A DNA stretch of 64,000 bases. Source: Bugulina stolonifera. Lineage: Eukaryota; Bryozoa; Gymnolaemata; Cheilostomatida; Bugulidae. Positions 60,285-64,000 of this stretch are shown piece by piece (within the stretch, counting starts at the first letter, position 1; each line of letters opens with the position of its first letter). The notes beneath the pieces are model-generated. The model ran no database searches. It was given only the letters and a program-made list of their open reading frames with translations, and was not told where the DNA came from. The DNA is taken from contig OW285187.1 in NCBI GenBank assembly GCA_935421135.1, positions 25,606,429 to 25,670,428 on the forward strand. Reading direction: 5' to 3'. The position numbers and the translations under genes were made by a program.

Positions 60285-61075
60285 TGTAATGGTTCAGGAC
60301 ATTTGTATATACGACTCCAGCCACCCTGATGGACCTTATAGCACCCTAAGTGCGTAGTAGTTGCCACAGCACTACTCATCTAACACTTATTCTCTTGTAC
60401 TTAGTTCTTTCTATACTCATACTTGCCTTGTATTGAATGTCCAGCCATACGTTTGATAATTACATACCTGTATATAGCATTACTGAGTCATTGTACTGTT
60501 TTTATACCCGTGTAAAGAGGCTCGACCTCTCCGAATTACTTGATATTAGTTTTGCATATGAACTAGATGATTCTAAGCATCTTTTTGTAATAACCCGACC
60601 CATTTTGGGTCGGGCATCGGGCTTCCGGCCGCCATATTGTTGCGCAATTTCCGGACGACCCTACATCGTCTTTTCCCGACACTACATTGGCCTATTTACC
60701 AGAACTTCCTCCGGAAGTTCTGTTACTATATAAAGGGCATTGTTTCTATGTTTGTTGTCTCAGCTCTTGCTTGGATCTCAATAAAGACATTTCTATACTT
60801 ATATATAGAGACTTTCACTTCGTAGATAGGTCATTCTAGTTGTTAAGGTCCTCGACCTTGCAACACGAACTGCCTACTAGGTCGGATCACTCTCTTTCTC
60901 AGTATAGTAAACAAGCATAACTCGGGATCATATGGGTCGTCTTTGGTAGTTCTTTGACTACTGACACCGATCGATCTTTCATGTAATGAGAAGGCCTAGC
61001 ACCACTCATAGGTACTTCACTTTGGACTCGGGAGTCGTCTCAAGACGACTGCACCAAAAACCAGAATTCATTACA
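60285..61075 (+). mobile_element. Solo LTR, young copy, plus orientation
   Basis: 791 bp with intact ends TGTAATGG and CATTACA, flanked by ATAT at 60281-60284 and 61076-61079. It has TATATAAAGGGC (about 60727) and CAATAAAGAC (about 60780). Same family as 22444-23229. Confidence 0.92.
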
Positions 61076-61322
61076 ATATTGACATGAAATTGAAAGTGCT
61101 TCAGTAAAATATCATCACAAATAACAATAATATTTTACAACAACCATAAAATTATAAAATCATAATAAAATGAATAAAAATCATTATAATTATAAAGATA
61201 ATATAGGCCTACTTAGTAAATGAGGTTAATAATAACATGATTATTATAAATATTTTAATATAAAACGTCATTAGTATAATCAGTATGTTATTATAAATAA
61301 ATATACAATTACACGTATCCAG

Positions 61323-61770
61323 TGCTATGAGCTGAGATCCTACAAATCAGCTGTTTGGGTGGTTGCTAGAGTCACCCTTACTTTGGATGGTGAGAAGTAA
61401 AGAGAGTTCATTAATGAAGCTACAGAAAAACTTGCTAGATACATGAATGGAGACAACATGGAGGGTGAGAAATAGAAGATAAAACATGGAATAAGATATT
61501 AAATCCTTACTATCATACTACGCACTATGTAGTCATACACTGTACATGTATTAATATGCAATGTTACTGTTAGCCTACATTATTGTGTTAAGGACAAACA
61601 CTGAATTAGACTGTACCAGCAGTGCTGCATACGACTTTGACGTTGCCTTCTGTGATCGGAGATGTCTACGTGGTACGTATGATACCCAAAAAGTATTCTA
61701 AAGATCCACCAATACCAACAGATAATAGTCTATATTTCAAGAAGACTCGGAGAACAAACGCCTATGTCAG
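61323..61770 (+). pseudogene. Relic exons 2 and 3 of a type II SOUL-like gene
   Basis: Exon 2 (61323-61464) and exon 3 (61593-61770) keep the exact lengths of the intact type II gene (142 and 178 nt). Exon 2 has an in-frame TAA (61398-61400, replacing a Gln codon). Exon 3 has TAG (61607-61609, replacing a Trp codon) and a weakened acceptor (TTAAG). Exon 4 is missing: sequence like intron 3 joins directly to sequence like the type II 3' UTR near 62100. The 115-bp intron 2 is also much shorter than in the intact gene. Confidence 0.9.
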
Positions 61771-62389
61771 GTAAATATTCTAATTTACTACTCAGCACAT
61801 GTAAATAATTTAATTAATTAAATTGTTACTTGATTTGCCTTGCAGATTAAAAAATTAATAAATAAGAGAAGGGGCTGTTCAGAATTATTCTTAGCTAAAT
61901 GTTTAGATATGAAAAATAAATATAATGATGAAGTTGGAGTGTCGGCATGGTGTAGTGGATATATTGCTGCTTTGCAGACCTTCTGTTCATAGTCCTAGTC
62001 CCACGCAGTCCTGTCATGGAAGGTGAGCTCTTCCACTTAGAGTCTAGCACCTGCTGCTCATACAAGCTTCAACTTTTGAAGCTTTTGAAGATTATATTAC
62101 AGGCCCATAAATTACTGAACCAGGCTGGTTGGAGTTTATTTACTAGATGATTACTTTGTTATAATAAACTTCATCTTTAATTTAGGATTTCATTTTAAAC
62201 TGCTGCTCATTTATATAAAAAGTTGCATGAAAAAACTTTACATTTCATAATAACATTAATATGCTCTGTTTATCCTAATACTTCATATTATGTGCCCAAT
62301 AAATTATTGTTTGGAGTCAGTTGACATTTTGTTTGAAGATAATTGAATAGTCTAGAAACCTAGGGTATATTATACTGAGGGGTGGTGCT

Positions 62390-62680
62390 ACAACTAACCC
62401 ACCATAGTCGAAGAACCTTGACTAGCTTTGCTCCATGGACTCTTCCTATAATCATACCTTGATAATAGAATCCATATCATAATGTTGTTATTGTATTACT
62501 CCCATGTCACTTTCTGTAATCATGTAACATCAGGTGCAAATCAGGAAATGGTCGGACCATAAATTTAAAGTTCAGATTTTATACCAAAGTACAAAATACT
62601 ATTATATGAACTTTATATCAGTTTATCTTCATCTAAGAAACCAGTTACTCAGTGTGCAACTGAGGGCTGAATTCTTACTA
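62390..62680 (+). repeat. Dispersed flank repeat (type II 3' cassette)
   Basis: Matches 52490-52790 and follows the relic gene as it follows the intact one. Confidence 0.6.
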
Positions 62681-62829
62681 AGTTATGATAAAATAACTTC
62701 TGGTTAGATACATTACGCATGTATGTAGGCGGATAAGTGATTTGTGAGATTTAGACTTTGTTCCTGATAATTTGACTTCAGTACAAGCATACCCAATGAG
62801 GAAAATGCAGGTATAATAGTAAAAAATTA

Positions 62830-63480
62830 TTTTTAGCAAGCAAATTATTTTTGAGCTGTCAGAGACTTGTTTCAAACCCATGAAAATACCAGTCCCTGAC
62901 CGGGGCTTGAACCCGAAGCTTTCATGGCACCTAATCGTCTAGCACAGTGAACAGAACATGCTACCACTCCACCAGCTCAGCAACCTTAAAAAACGGAAGC
63001 TTCACCAGTGAGCAATGAGCGAATTAAACACAAGGCACTCCTCTAATTAGGTGTCTTCGCGACCTCTTGGGCGGACCCGGGTCCCAAATAAAAGTCATAA
63101 GATGGCCGTCCGACCAAGGCCAGAAGAGCTATATGCCTAGGATTTTGCTTGGCTGGACGCAACCATCCCTAGCTCATGTGACAGATGTGTGCCGGAAAAT
63201 ATTTTTGCAAATTGGCCTGGGTCTGAAATTCAAGTCGCGAAGACACCTTATTTATTATGCAGAATTCGCTGATTATGGCCACCTTGCGCTTAGAGCATGT
63301 CTACTGCTCACTGGTGAAGCTTCTTTTTTCAAGGTTGCTCAGCTGGTGTAGTAGTAACATGTTCGGTTCACTGTTCTAGGCAATTAGGTGCCGTAGAGGC
63401 CTCGGGTTCAAACCCCGGTCAGGGACTGGTATTTTCATGGATTTGAACTAAGTGTCCAACTGCTCAAAAAGAGAATTCTT
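62830..63480. mobile_element. Inverted pair of tRNA-derived SINEs around a foldback core
   Basis: A minus-strand SINE (about 62830-63010) and a plus-strand SINE (about 63300-63470, B-box GGTTCAAACCCCGG) face outward. Between them, AGGTGTCTTCGCGAC (about 63048) and GTCGCGAAGACACCT (about 63234) form a second inverted repeat. The block can fold into nested stems. Confidence 0.75.
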
Positions 63481-64000
63481 TGCTTAAAAATGCATCACTA
63501 TATAAAAAAATAGCCAAACCCCCTAACATCAAAGACTCTTGCAAACACTTTATAATAGTCAAAGACTATTATACCCTTGTCCCACTAAATGCGCACAATT
63601 TAGCGATCCCAACGCTTCATGATTCATTTTCCTGCCATCCATCTTCTGAGACTTTAGATACCTGTTCGACAGTTTAACGATTGCAATTTTGAGTGTCATG
63701 TACTAAGATTCATTGTGAGGAAGGAAATAATAGCAATATGCAGCATACAACTTGTGCTGGTACGACAAATGTCCATCATAAAAGGAAGTACGATGCATAG
63801 CTTCCTCAAACCATCGGTAAACTATGAGCCTTAAACAAAATACATGTGTTCATAGATGGTATGTTAAGTTAATATGAACATCCAACATACAATGTAATTA
63901 TATGATAATTTGTAGTCTACATTCATGGTAAAAGAAACTTTCATTTGTGTAATATGACTGCATGTGATATATAGTCAATAGCAACCTGTTCAATGCAACC
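63481..64000. other. Flank resembling the upstream region of gamma-3
   Basis: Positions 63700-64000 match about 53060-53550, which leads to gamma-3 roughly 410 bp further on. No gene lies inside the window here. Confidence 0.6.

Overview
The window is AT-rich animal DNA with GT-AG introns, TATA promoters, AATAAA signals, a eukaryotic tRNA-Asn gene, LTR retrotransposon copies, hAT-like MITEs and tRNA-derived SINEs. A demosponge (Amphimedon-like) is my best guess, from the style of the genome and my recollection that sponges carry many secreted SOUL-like genes. The sequence alone does not prove it.

The dominant content is a tandem array of secreted SOUL/HEBP-type (heme-binding protein) genes. 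Seven are type I and share one plan: a 54-codon first exon (signal peptide plus a Cys-x4-Cys segment), a 145-nt exon 2, a 160-nt exon 3 and a 211-217-nt exon 4, with introns in phases 0, 1 and 2. They form three subgroups: alpha (287-2085 +, 14895-16696 +, 29136-30670 +), beta (5385-6878 -, 19280-20771 -) and gamma (35736-37206 -, 41954-43441 -, 53961-55469 +). That makes eight gene copies in the three subgroups. One of them (14895-16696) has lost its exon 2 splice donor. A diverged type II paralogue (50306-52149 +) has the same intron phases. At least four type II relics are present: exon 4 fragments near 11.2, 25.1 and 46.4 kb, and exons 1-3 at 57.5 and 61.3-61.8 kb.

Layout: a unit of about 14.3-14.6 kb (alpha gene, LTR, beta gene facing it, then a filler with a type II relic) occurs at 1-14.6 kb and again at 14.6-28.86 kb. 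A third, diverged unit starts at about 28.86 kb with an alpha gene, followed by a tRNA-Asn gene, two gamma genes on the minus strand in a 2.4-kb local duplication, another type II relic block, the intact type II gene, a plus-strand gamma gene, an unrelated four-exon small gene (58356-59313) and the broken type II gene. The last 300 bp resemble the upstream flank of the 53961 gamma gene, so another array member probably starts just outside the window.

All type I genes share a compact promoter: CCAAT box, a CRE-like TGACATCA element and TATAAAAG about 70 bp before the ATG. This suggests co-regulated expression of secreted heme- or porphyrin-binding proteins. The CRE-like element is missing from one gamma gene and altered in one alpha gene. 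Insertions present in one unit and absent from its duplicate give clean target-site duplications, so many transposon boundaries are fixed to the base.
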